Shown: positions 1-5,251, counted from the first letter of the stretch. The stretch is DNA of 6,692 bases from JBIOHJ01 sp044448905 (GCA_044448905.1 JBIOHJ010000154.1:1-6692), one strand, 5' to 3'. Program-made: numbers and translations. Notes: generated by a model from the sequence alone, not told the origin.

Positions 1-335
1 CTCCGGCAGAAAAAACCGAAAGCCCGGTTGCTGAAATAAAAAACGAAAGAAAAGCAAGCGAACCCAACCTAAGCCAGCTGCAAGCCGAAGATTTAAAATT
101 TTTTCCTAATCCATCGGATGGAAACTTTTCACTCGAATTTAAATTGAACACTACGGGAGCCACCACCGTTAGTTTGATGGATGCTTCCGGAAAAGAAATA
201 TTCAATGAAACCATTGAAAATTTTACGGGTTTGTACAACCGGCAGTTCGATATTACAGCCAAAGCAAAAGGAACATACCTGCTCAGAATACAACAAGGCG
301 ATAAATGGTTGCATAAAAAATTAGTGGTAAAGTAA
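1..335 (+). CDS. C-terminal fragment of a T9SS type A sorting-domain protein (5' truncated)
   Basis: The frame is open from the left window edge (first full codon at 3) to a TAA at 333-335, giving 110 visible residues; the start lies outside the window. The first 35 or so residues are a charged, low-complexity linker rich in Glu, Lys and Ser. From LKFFPNPSDGNFSLEF onward it matches the Por secretion system (type A) C-terminal sorting domain: the PNP motif with following Gly-Asn-Phe, the strand VSLMDASGKEIF, then GTYLLRIQQGD and the basic end KWLHKKLVVK. In Bacteroidota this domain routes a Sec-exported protein through the outer-membrane type IX translocon, where it is normally cleaved and the cargo anchored or released. 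The catalytic or binding part of the protein is not visible, so no cargo function can be given. A palindromic repeat with a T-run follows and probably terminates the transcript. Confidence 0.9.
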   Translation, partial: PAEKTESPVAEIKNERKASEPNLSQLQAEDLKFFPNPSDGNFSLEFKLNTTGATTVSLMDASGKEIFNETIENFTGLYNRQFDITAKAKGTYLLRIQQGDKWLHKKLVVK

Positions 336-360
336 TCTATACGCTCTTTCTCTCGAAGAA

Positions 361-443
361 CGTCATTGCGAGCGAAGCGAAGCAATCTGCCATCTGACTT
401 ACAAGATGCAGATTCCTTCGGTCGTTCCTCCCTCGCAATGACG
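361..443. repeat. Imperfect palindromic interspersed repeat (CGTCATTGCGAG family)
   Basis: The ends are perfect 12-bp inverted repeats, CGTCATTGCGAG at 361-372 and CTCGCAATGACG at 432-443. A second pair lies inside, AATCTGC at 384-390 with GCAGATT at 408-414, and a third is innermost, CATCT at 391-395 with AGATG at 404-408. The arms between the matched blocks differ in length by 6 nt, so the copy has degenerated. The motif resembles palindromic intergenic repeats I know from many Bacteroidota and other genomes. No coding frame or transposase accompanies it, so it is REP- or MITE-like and would be mobilised in trans if at all. Confidence 0.75.
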
Positions 444-457
444 TTTTTTTTATTTTT
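361..457 (+). terminator. Probable Rho-independent terminator using the palindromic repeat
   Basis: The palindrome at 361-443 folds into a long stem in RNA. It is followed directly by eight T residues (444-451), then A and five more T. It starts 25 nt after the stop codon of the sorting-domain gene, so it is well placed to end that transcript. The imperfect stem makes the efficiency uncertain. Confidence 0.55.
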
Positions 458-464
458 ATTATTC

Positions 465-472
465 CAAATTTG
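465..472 (+). promoter_or_regulatory. Weak candidate Bacteroidota -7 element for djlA
   Basis: CAAATTTG matches the Bacteroidota -7 consensus TAnnTTTG at five of six defined positions and lies 53 nt upstream of the djlA start. No TTG-type -33 element is visible at the expected distance, so this is only a candidate. Confidence 0.25.
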
Positions 473-501
473 CAGCCTGTAAAACTTAAACTGAATTCGC
501 C

Positions 502-522
502 AACTTTAAACTTTAAACTTTC
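502..522 (+). repeat. Heptanucleotide tandem repeat, AACTTTA x3
   Basis: Three adjacent 7-bp units, AACTTTA, AACTTTA and AACTTTC, end 3 nt before the ATG of the djlA-like gene. They fill the position where a Shine-Dalgarno sequence would sit and none is present. A change in copy number would alter the leader immediately before the start codon. Confidence 0.85.
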
Positions 523-525
523 CGT

Positions 526-1242
526 ATGAGCTCATGGAATAAATGGTTATTTGGCGGATTAGGCTGGGCTTTTGGCGGCCCCATTGGAGGCATTATTGGT
601 TTTGCTCTTGGGTCAATGACCGAAGAGGGTGTAAACCTTAAAGGGACTGCGCATACAACACGTCCCGGTGATTTCGGCAGCGCACTTTTAATTTTGTGCG
701 CGGCTTTGATGAAAGCCGATAACAAGCTGCTCAAACCGGAGCTCGATTTTGTTAAAGACTTTTTTGTCCGCCAGTTTGGTGTGGCGTACACGCGCGAACG
801 CATGTTGCTGTTTCGCGAAATCCTGAAACAGCAATATTCGGTAACGGATGTTTGCAACCAGATAAAACATAATCTCGATTACGCATCACGCCTTCAGCTT
901 CTTCATTTGCTTTTTGGTTTGGCACGGGCCGATGGCGAAATTCACAGCGCGGAAATTTCTTTTATCGAACAGGTTTCGGATTTGCTTGGCATCAAGCCTC
1001 CCGATTTTATTTCGATAAAAGCTATGTTTGTGAAAGATAAAAAGGCAGCATATAAAATTCTGGAAATAGAATCTTCCGCTACTGATGATGAACTGAAAAA
1101 AGCTTACCGCAGGATGGCTGTAAAATATCACCCCGATAAGGTTCATCACCTCGGTCCCGATTTCAGGAAAGATGCTGAAGACAAGTTTAAGAAGATTAAT
1201 GAAGCTTATGAAACGATTAAGAAGGAAAGAGGAATCAATTAG
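526..1242 (+). CDS. djlA: DjlA-like membrane-anchored co-chaperone (TerB domain + C-terminal J domain)
   Basis: This 238-residue protein has the domain order of DjlA. Residues 7-31 form a glycine-rich hydrophobic segment (FGGLGWAFGGPIGGIIGFALGS), the likely membrane anchor, comparable to the Gly-rich DjlA N terminus. Residues about 50-155 form an all-helical TerB-like domain with two acidic turns, ALMKADNKLLKPEL and LARADGEIHSAE. Residues about 174-235 form a J domain with the invariant HPD at 202-204 and the helix IV region FKKINEAYETIKK. J domains stimulate DnaK ATP hydrolysis, and an anchored DjlA would recruit DnaK to the inner membrane; the substrates are unknown. E. coli DjlA is slightly longer (about 270). 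The start is the first ATG, without a recognisable ribosome-binding site. The gene is followed 87 bp later by cvpA on the same strand. Such proteins are often labelled tellurite resistance from TerB alone, which is not justified here. Confidence 0.88.
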   Translation: MSSWNKWLFGGLGWAFGGPIGGIIGFALGSMTEEGVNLKGTAHTTRPGDFGSALLILCAALMKADNKLLKPELDFVKDFFVRQFGVAYTRERMLLFREILKQQYSVTDVCNQIKHNLDYASRLQLLHLLFGLARADGEIHSAEISFIEQVSDLLGIKPPDFISIKAMFVKDKKAAYKILEIESSATDDELKKAYRRMAVKYHPDKVHHLGPDFRKDAEDKFKKINEAYETIKKERGIN

Positions 1243-1257
1243 TATTGAAGTTTTAAA

Positions 1258-1325
1258 ATTGAATATTGAATATTAATAAAACCACAGCGACAATCTTCAA
1301 TCTTCAATCTTCAATTTTCAATCAA
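1258..1325 (+). repeat. Facing heptanucleotide arrays in the djlA-cvpA gap
   Basis: The left part (1258-1274) is ATTGAAT, ATTGAAT, ATT. The right part (1291-1325) is CAATCTT three times, then CAATTTT and CAATCAA. Read on the opposite strand, the right array is ATTGAAG-type heptads, so the two arrays face each other across 17 nt. An RNA of this region could pair AUUGAA with UUCAAU in blocks of six, with a mismatch at every seventh position. The right array ends 4 nt before the cvpA ATG. Confidence 0.85.
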
Positions 1326-1329
1326 TAGT

Positions 1330-1842
1330 ATGAATCTGTTAGATGTCATCATCTCTCTCCCTCTCCTCTGGGGCGCTTACCGCGGATTTAAACGCGGGTT
1401 GATTTTTGAAGTGTTTATGATTATTGGTTTGGTGCTGGGGTTATACATTGCGTTTAAATTTTCAAACCTCATAAACGGGCTGGTAAGCAAAACCATTTCG
1501 GCAAACAGCGCTGTCATACCCTACCTTTCATTCATTATTGTTTTTGCAGCCATTCTTCTCATCGTAATACTTCTTGCAAAATTTTTAGAAGGAGTATTAA
1601 GCACAGGTTCGCTGAATGTGTTAAACAAAGTGGCGGGCGCGGTTCTCGGGCTCATAAAATTTGCTTTAATAGTTAGTGTGCTGCTCTGGTCGTTTAAAGC
1701 CCTCGAGCCGCATTGGAATTTTATTAACCCCGCCACAAAAAAAGAATCGCTCCTTTACGAGCCCGTTTTAAAAACCGCTTCTTTTCTCACCCCGGCTTTG
1801 CAGGATATAAAAGAGGAGTTTAAAGAAAAGGTTGGGAAATAA
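1330..1842 (+). CDS. cvpA: CvpA family integral membrane protein
   Basis: The 170-residue protein has the CvpA-family signature at its N terminus: MNLLDVIISLPLLWGAYRGF followed by KRGLIFEV, that is an Asp near the start and the GxxRGFxxG turn. Hydrophobic segments lie at about residues 3-18, 24-44, 62-86 and 101-122, consistent with a four-segment inner-membrane protein, and a charged tail (KEEFKEKVGK) ends it. E. coli CvpA is required for colicin V production and also affects envelope stress tolerance; the molecular activity is not established. No colicin genes are nearby, so the family name should not be read as bacteriocin export. It follows djlA by 87 bp with no visible terminator between them, so co-transcription is plausible. 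The start is the ATG right after the heptamer array; no Shine-Dalgarno sequence is seen. It converges on the minus-strand gene ending at 1936. Confidence 0.88.
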   Translation: MNLLDVIISLPLLWGAYRGFKRGLIFEVFMIIGLVLGLYIAFKFSNLINGLVSKTISANSAVIPYLSFIIVFAAILLIVILLAKFLEGVLSTGSLNVLNKVAGAVLGLIKFALIVSVLLWSFKALEPHWNFINPATKKESLLYEPVLKTASFLTPALQDIKEEFKEKVGK

Positions 1843-1853
1843 AAGCATTATTT

Positions 1854-1950
1854 TTCCCCTCTGTGTGTTTGCATGTGTGCAAGCGAGAGGGGTTAGAGCC
1901 TGTCCCGATATTTATCGGGAGGTGTGTCTTCTTTACTACAACTTCACCAC
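1854..1950. repeat. Gene-end repeat, copy A (interrupted by a palindrome)
   Basis: This block is the partner of 3824-3897. Outer parts align without gaps: 1861-1892 against 3831-3862 has four mismatches in 32, and 1921-1950 against 3868-3897 has three in 30. Both copies hold a CCCCTCT/AGAGGGG inverted repeat (here 1856-1862 and 1886-1892) with TTGC/GCAA or similar inside. Copy A carries 24 nt (1897-1920) where copy B has a single G. Both copies cover the stop codon and last codons of a minus-strand gene. Confidence 0.8.
1903..1920. repeat. Perfect palindrome inside repeat copy A
   Basis: TCCCGATATTTATCGGGA is a perfect inverted repeat (8-bp arms, 2-nt centre). It lies between the converging stop codons of cvpA and the propeller gene. 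It could fold in either transcript, but no T-run follows on either strand, so it is not a canonical intrinsic terminator. Comparison with copy B shows it came in as part of a 24-nt insertion. Confidence 0.75.
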
Positions 1951-3684
1951 TTTCTTATTCACACTTCTGTTTTCCTCCCGGTAATTAATAAAATAAAACC
2001 CCGGTGTTAAATGCGCGGTATTTATTTTTGTTTCTTCATTAAAAGTTTTTGTGCGCAAAATTTCTTTTCCCGTTACATCAAAAATTATCAGCTCTCCTTT
2101 TTGGGTGGTGCTTTTTACGGTGAGCGATGTGATATAGGGGTTAGGAAAAACTAAAATATTATTATCTGTTAAATTCATATTTTCTGAATATCCGGTATTC
2201 AAATAATTTACGCTTAAAAGAAAAAAAGAAGCATATGAACTGTCAGAAGTCAAAACGTAGTTGCTGGGTCCGAAATCAAAATCTATACTTCCTCCCCAAA
2301 AATCACCACAAAACAAATAATTCCCGTAAGCACCATTTATGGCATTAACCAAACCAGCTCCGCAGCTAGAATTTCCAATTCTATTCGCTGAAATAAAATT
2401 TCCTGAACTGTCAAGAACAACAAAATAAAAATCGCTGCCGGCTGGGGTTAAATAATAATCGCTAGGACCCGGATCAAAATCTGTTGAGTCGCCTCTGAAG
2501 CCTCCGCCTACTATAATATTTTGTAAAGAATCAATTATCAAGGTACGAATAAAACTATATGTAATAGACGGGGGTCCCGAAACTTTCTTTTTAAACTGTT
2601 TAGCCCAAATAAAATTTCCTGCTGTATCTAATTTCAAAATATACGAATCCGATTGATTCCATAGTGCCGCTGAATCAACTTGCAAATTAAATATTCCTGG
2701 TCCTGGATCAAAATCAACAGTATCATTAAATCCCCCCACCAATAATAAATATTTACCACCATCTATTTTCATTTCAGTATTCCAATCATGTTCTTTTCCG
2801 CCAAAACTTTTTGCCCATATAAAAGAGCCGATCGAGTCATATTTAGAAACAAAAACATCATTATCTGACCATTGAATTGTATTCGGATTGACAGACAAAT
2901 TATATATTCCGGTATCAGGATCAAAATCTATTGTCCCTAAAAAACTTCCCGATGTATAAATATTATTTTCATTGTCCAAATAAATATTAAAAGGAGTAAT
3001 TGGATCACTTCCCGATACAGCCTTAGCCCAAATAAAGCTGCCGGTTGAATCAAGTTCCAACAAAAGTTGGCTATAAGTAATCGATGACAAATTATATACT
3101 AGGGGTCCGGGATCAAAATCAAATGTTCCTCTGAAATAAGCGGTACAATAAATATTTCCAAAATCGTCAATTTCTATAAGAGGAGAAGTTCCGCCATTAC
3201 CTTGCGTATTTTGGTCAAATGATTTAACCCAAATAAAATTAAAGATTGAATCTAATTTTAGAATGAATGCTCCTCCGAATTCTGCATCAAGAATTTGAGT
3301 ACCGGCTCCAGGGTCAAAATCAACGGAATCATAATACATACCGCCTATTAATATATCATTTGATTGAGTAATTTTAATCGAAGTTCCAAATCCGACCGAA
3401 ACACCGTTTAAAGTAAAAGCATTAATAAAGTTTCCAATTGGTGAATACTTTGCAACGAGAACATTCCTGTTTCCATTTCCTGACAAATTAAAAGTATCAG
3501 GTCCGGGGTCTAAATCCATTGTATCATTTATATACCCGATTATTATAAGATTACCACTATTGTCCAATAACATATCACTTCCTAACCCATCAGTTTTCAA
3601 CTTAAATGCCCAGTCAAAAGTTTGTGCATTTGCAAACTCAACAATTACTAAAAAAGAAATAAGTTGTAATACTTTTTTCATCAT
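1936..3684 (-). CDS. Secreted seven-repeat (beta-propeller-like) protein with T9SS type A sorting domain
   Basis: The 582-residue protein begins with a Sec signal peptide (MMKKVLQLISFLVIVEFANA, cleavage probably before Gln21). Residues 22-495 hold seven degenerate repeats of 64-78 residues, each with a hydrophobic NIYxxGxF-type strand, a DFDPG-like turn, a strand ending in KLDSxGNF and usually FIWAK. The turns start at residues 57, 122, 189, 253, 324, 402 and 468; the fourth (DFDPD) and seventh (DFDFG) have decayed. Residues about 505-582 are a T9SS type A domain with FPNP at 513-516, FDVTGKEI, and the end PGFYFINYREENRSVNKKVVKL. The fold is inferred to be a seven-bladed propeller; the protein should be exported and surface-attached or released. 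No enzyme motif is seen and the ligand is unknown. Met2 is an alternative start. A -7 promoter element lies just upstream. Confidence 0.88.
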   Translation of the reverse strand: MMKKVLQLISFLVIVEFANAQTFDWAFKLKTDGLGSDMLLDNSGNLIIIGYINDTMDLDPGPDTFNLSGNGNRNVLVAKYSPIGNFINAFTLNGVSVGFGTSIKITQSNDILIGGMYYDSVDFDPGAGTQILDAEFGGAFILKLDSIFNFIWVKSFDQNTQGNGGTSPLIEIDDFGNIYCTAYFRGTFDFDPGPLVYNLSSITYSQLLLELDSTGSFIWAKAVSGSDPITPFNIYLDNENNIYTSGSFLGTIDFDPDTGIYNLSVNPNTIQWSDNDVFVSKYDSIGSFIWAKSFGGKEHDWNTEMKIDGGKYLLLVGGFNDTVDFDPGPGIFNLQVDSAALWNQSDSYILKLDTAGNFIWAKQFKKKVSGPPSITYSFIRTLIIDSLQNIIVGGGFRGDSTDFDPGPSDYYLTPAGSDFYFVVLDSSGNFISANRIGNSSCGAGLVNAINGAYGNYLFCGDFWGGSIDFDFGPSNYVLTSDSSYASFFLLSVNYLNTGYSENMNLTDNNILVFPNPYITSLTVKSTTQKGELIIFDVTGKEILRTKTFNEETKINTAHLTPGFYFINYREENRSVNKKVVKL

Positions 3685-3712
3685 TCAAGATTAGACAAAA
3701 CAATCATGCAAA

Positions 3713-3720
3713 CAAAGTTA
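3713..3720 (-). promoter_or_regulatory. Bacteroidota-type -7 promoter element for the propeller gene
   Basis: On the minus strand this reads TAACTTTG, a full match to TAnnTTTG. Transcription would start near 3706, giving a leader of about 20 nt before the ATG at 3684. No clear TTG -33 element is seen upstream, which is common among these promoters. Confidence 0.5.
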
Positions 3721-3780
3721 TTTATGCTAATGGGTATTATATAGTGGCAGGCATTAACATTTCAGTACTGGTTAGTTCAT

Positions 3781-3813
3781 AAAAAACAAAAAACCCCGCC
3801 ATTCGGCAGGGTT
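3781..3813 (-). terminator. Rho-independent terminator of the 312-residue protein gene
   Basis: In the minus-strand transcript the 9-bp stem AACCCTGCC/GGCGGGGTT (3813-3805 and 3800-3792, one G-U pair, loop GAAT) is followed by a U-rich tract (3791-3781). On the plus strand the same position would be a C-A mismatch, so the structure is better formed in the minus direction. It also has a T-run on the plus side (3816-3822) and could act both ways. Confidence 0.85.
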
Positions 3814-3823
3814 CATTTTTTTA

Positions 3824-3897
3824 TTCCCCTCTGTGTTTTGCCCTGTGTGCAAGCGAGAGGGGTTAGGGGTGTGTCTTCGTTACTCAAACTTCACCAC
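3824..3897. repeat. Gene-end repeat, copy B (uninterrupted)
   Basis: Second copy of the block at 1854-1950. CCCCTCT (3826-3832) and AGAGGGG (3856-3862) form the inverted repeat, followed by GGGGTTAG (3859-3866), one G, and GGTGTGTCTTC (3868-3878). It lies between the terminator and the stop codon of the 312-residue gene and extends into its last codons. Confidence 0.8.
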
Positions 3898-4818
3898 CAC
3901 CCTCGCATCAACTCCCGTATTCACATCCTTCGTAAACCTCACCGGCACACCATTATTATCTACTTCTCCTTCATACGCACCGGCATCAACACTTGCAAAA
4001 AGGGCTACACCCTCAGCGTTAGTCCTTGACATAATTGGAGCTGAGCCAATCTTTTTAATAGTCACCGTCTTATCAGGTATCAGGATATCCAGTGCATTCT
4101 TAATCGTAACTTTTAAGCTTGCACTTCCCGGTGGCGAAACAATATCTTTCAGTGCACTGAAAATATAACGCTTCTGGTTCGCCTCATCTTTCCTGAAAAC
4201 CATTTCCACACCATCCTTCTGAAACTCAACCACAGCATCATATAAATTATTATTTGCTTTAATTTTTGCAGCTCGTGCTGTTCCCGTTTCGCGCGAAGTC
4301 TTGTAATCACTGTAAGTATCTCCAAATGCAGTAGCATCTGTAGTTACTTTAGCGGCAAAAGTTCCGGGCATTCCACCGGGCGCAGTCAGTATCGCGGTAT
4401 TATCTGCAATAAACTGGGTCATGCTCTCATTCATACCAACAACATTCTCCCAGTTATTCGCTCCTATATTATTATACTTAATCAAACCTGCTGCCTCATA
4501 ACGTGGAGTCGGGTTTTCATTCGGCCAACCGTCACGTATATACCCTTTCAGGTCATTAAAATTATCCTTGCAAGGTTCTGCCAGCCCCGGCAATAAACCT
4601 TTCAATGTTTGATGAGTTGCATTTCGGGTTTCCTCATCAGGCAATCCCATTGCCGTTGTTCTCAACCCGCGCAGGCCGGTAACAAAAAGCGCAGTGTATT
4701 TTGCCTTCTTCGCTGCAAACGCTGCCAGGTCGGTTTCTAAATTGTTAATTGCTAATTCCGAAATTGAATACAATTCAACTTCTGTGCACTTGTAAATTGC
4801 TTTAATTTCTTCTGCCAT
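3880..4818 (-). CDS. Unrecognised 312-residue protein with C-terminal carboxypeptidase-regulatory/Cna-B-like domain
   Basis: I do not recognise this family. It starts MAEEIKAIYKCTEVELYSI without signal peptide or membrane segment, so it is probably cytoplasmic unless exported by a non-Sec route. Residues 1-220 look mostly helical: Ala/Lys/Thr-rich stretches at about 15-60, 60-95 and 155-215, separated by Gly/Pro/Asn-rich loops (WPNENPTPRYEAAG, LTAPGGMPGTF). After a PPGS hinge (229-232), residues 233-312 read as a small beta-sandwich: LKVTIKNALDILIPDKTVTIKKIG, then SRTNAEGVALFASVDAGAYEGEV and VDARVVVKFE. The pattern of a dNxEGxAxF strand followed by GxYxxxV is that of carboxypeptidase regulatory-like domains. 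There is no T9SS sorting domain. It is a single gene between its own terminator and the long repeat-rich gap; the 5' leader holds a hairpin. A structural or scaffold role is possible but only a guess. Confidence 0.85.
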   Translation of the reverse strand: MAEEIKAIYKCTEVELYSISELAINNLETDLAAFAAKKAKYTALFVTGLRGLRTTAMGLPDEETRNATHQTLKGLLPGLAEPCKDNFNDLKGYIRDGWPNENPTPRYEAAGLIKYNNIGANNWENVVGMNESMTQFIADNTAILTAPGGMPGTFAAKVTTDATAFGDTYSDYKTSRETGTARAAKIKANNNLYDAVVEFQKDGVEMVFRKDEANQKRYIFSALKDIVSPPGSASLKVTIKNALDILIPDKTVTIKKIGSAPIMSRTNAEGVALFASVDAGAYEGEVDNNGVPVRFTKDVNTGVDARVVVKFE

Positions 4819-4833
4819 GTTTTTAAGTGTTGT

Positions 4834-4851
4834 GTCCGTCTCCTGACGGAC
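4834..4851 (-). promoter_or_regulatory. 5'-leader hairpin of the 312-residue protein gene
   Basis: GTCCGTC and GACGGAC form a perfect 7-bp stem around a 4-nt loop (4841-4844). It ends 15 nt upstream of the ATG, so it would sit just outside the ribosome footprint and could influence translation or mRNA stability. It may equally be a copy of a short dispersed palindrome. No T-run follows, so it is not an intrinsic terminator. Confidence 0.45.
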
Positions 4852-4897
4852 GGGTTAATGTCTAAAGATGAAAAGCAATGCGAATGTTGCAGATTAC

Positions 4898-4912
4898 TTT
4901 GGATTTTCCAAA
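4898..4912. promoter_or_regulatory. Palindrome TTTGGA-N3-TCCAAA upstream of the 312-residue gene
   Basis: A perfect 6-bp inverted repeat lies 80-94 nt upstream of the start codon. It overlaps a weak minus-strand -7-like sequence, TTCATTTG (4909-4916). That arrangement would suit a small operator, but it could be chance in AT-rich DNA. Confidence 0.25.
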
Positions 4913-4975
4913 TGAAAATTATGAACAGCCTGTTAATTTGCTCATTTTCAGAATTTTTCTGTAAAGTGCCCCCAT

Positions 4976-5206
4976 ATCTCCCGAACCTTTAGTCTCATCT
5001 CCCGAGCCTTTTACCTCATCTCCCTAACCTATTTCGTCATCTCCCAAGCCTTTTTTCATATCTCCCTAACCTTTCATCTCATCTCTCAAGCCTTTTTCTT
5101 CATCTCCCGAAACTTTTGCCACATCTCCCGAACTTTTTTCCTCATCTCTCAAACCATTCAAACCATCTCAAATTATTTTTTTCCCGTCTCCGAACTCCTG
5201 ACTCCT
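4976..5206. repeat. 21-bp tandem repeat array, 11 units with no indels
   Basis: Units begin at 4976, 4997, 5018, 5039, 5060, 5081, 5102, 5123, 5144, 5165 and 5186, every one exactly 21 bp. The common core is ATCTCCC, then G, T or A, then A, A or G, CC and a T-rich stretch ending mostly in CTC or similar. Units 1-8 are clear, 9 and 10 keep ATCTC/ATCTCA and the spacing, and 11 (GTCTCCGAA) is marginal. The plus strand is strongly pyrimidine-rich. Units 3 and 5 share CTAACC while 4 and 6 share CAAGCC, so 42-bp pairs were probably duplicated. Units are too degenerate and too short for a CRISPR, with no spacers. Confidence 0.9.
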
Positions 5207-5210
5207 GACT
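5194..5210 (+). repeat. Heptanucleotide tandem repeat, ACTCCTG x2.4
   Basis: ACTCCTG, ACTCCTG and ACT follow each other at the right end of the 21-bp array. The tract is short but has the same 7-bp period as the repeats before djlA and cvpA, with an unrelated sequence. Confidence 0.7.
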
Positions 5211-5251
5211 ATTCCCTACTCCGCCAATTAGAATTCCGGTGCGCAGGCTGT

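Noticed and set aside
526..1242. Tellurite resistance function for the TerB-containing protein
   Set aside because: The N-terminal glycine-rich anchor and C-terminal J domain with HPD fit DjlA. There are no other ter genes, and a TerB domain alone does not indicate tellurite resistance.
1330..1842. Bacteriocin (colicin V) production locus
   Set aside because: CvpA homologs are widespread without colicin genes, and no bacteriocin precursor, immunity or export gene is visible here.
1903..1920. Palindrome as a bidirectional intrinsic terminator for the convergent genes
   Set aside because: Neither side has a T-run, so it lacks the release signal. It may still slow polymerase, but the comparison with copy B points to an inserted repeat.
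3833..4168. Open frames on the plus strand opposite the 312-residue gene
   Set aside because: They are antisense shadows of a well-formed minus-strand gene, start within the gene-end repeat, and resemble no protein family.
4976..5206. Possible CRISPR array
   Set aside because: Units are 21 bp and touch each other, the whole unit is degenerate, and there are no unique spacers of regular length and no cas genes.
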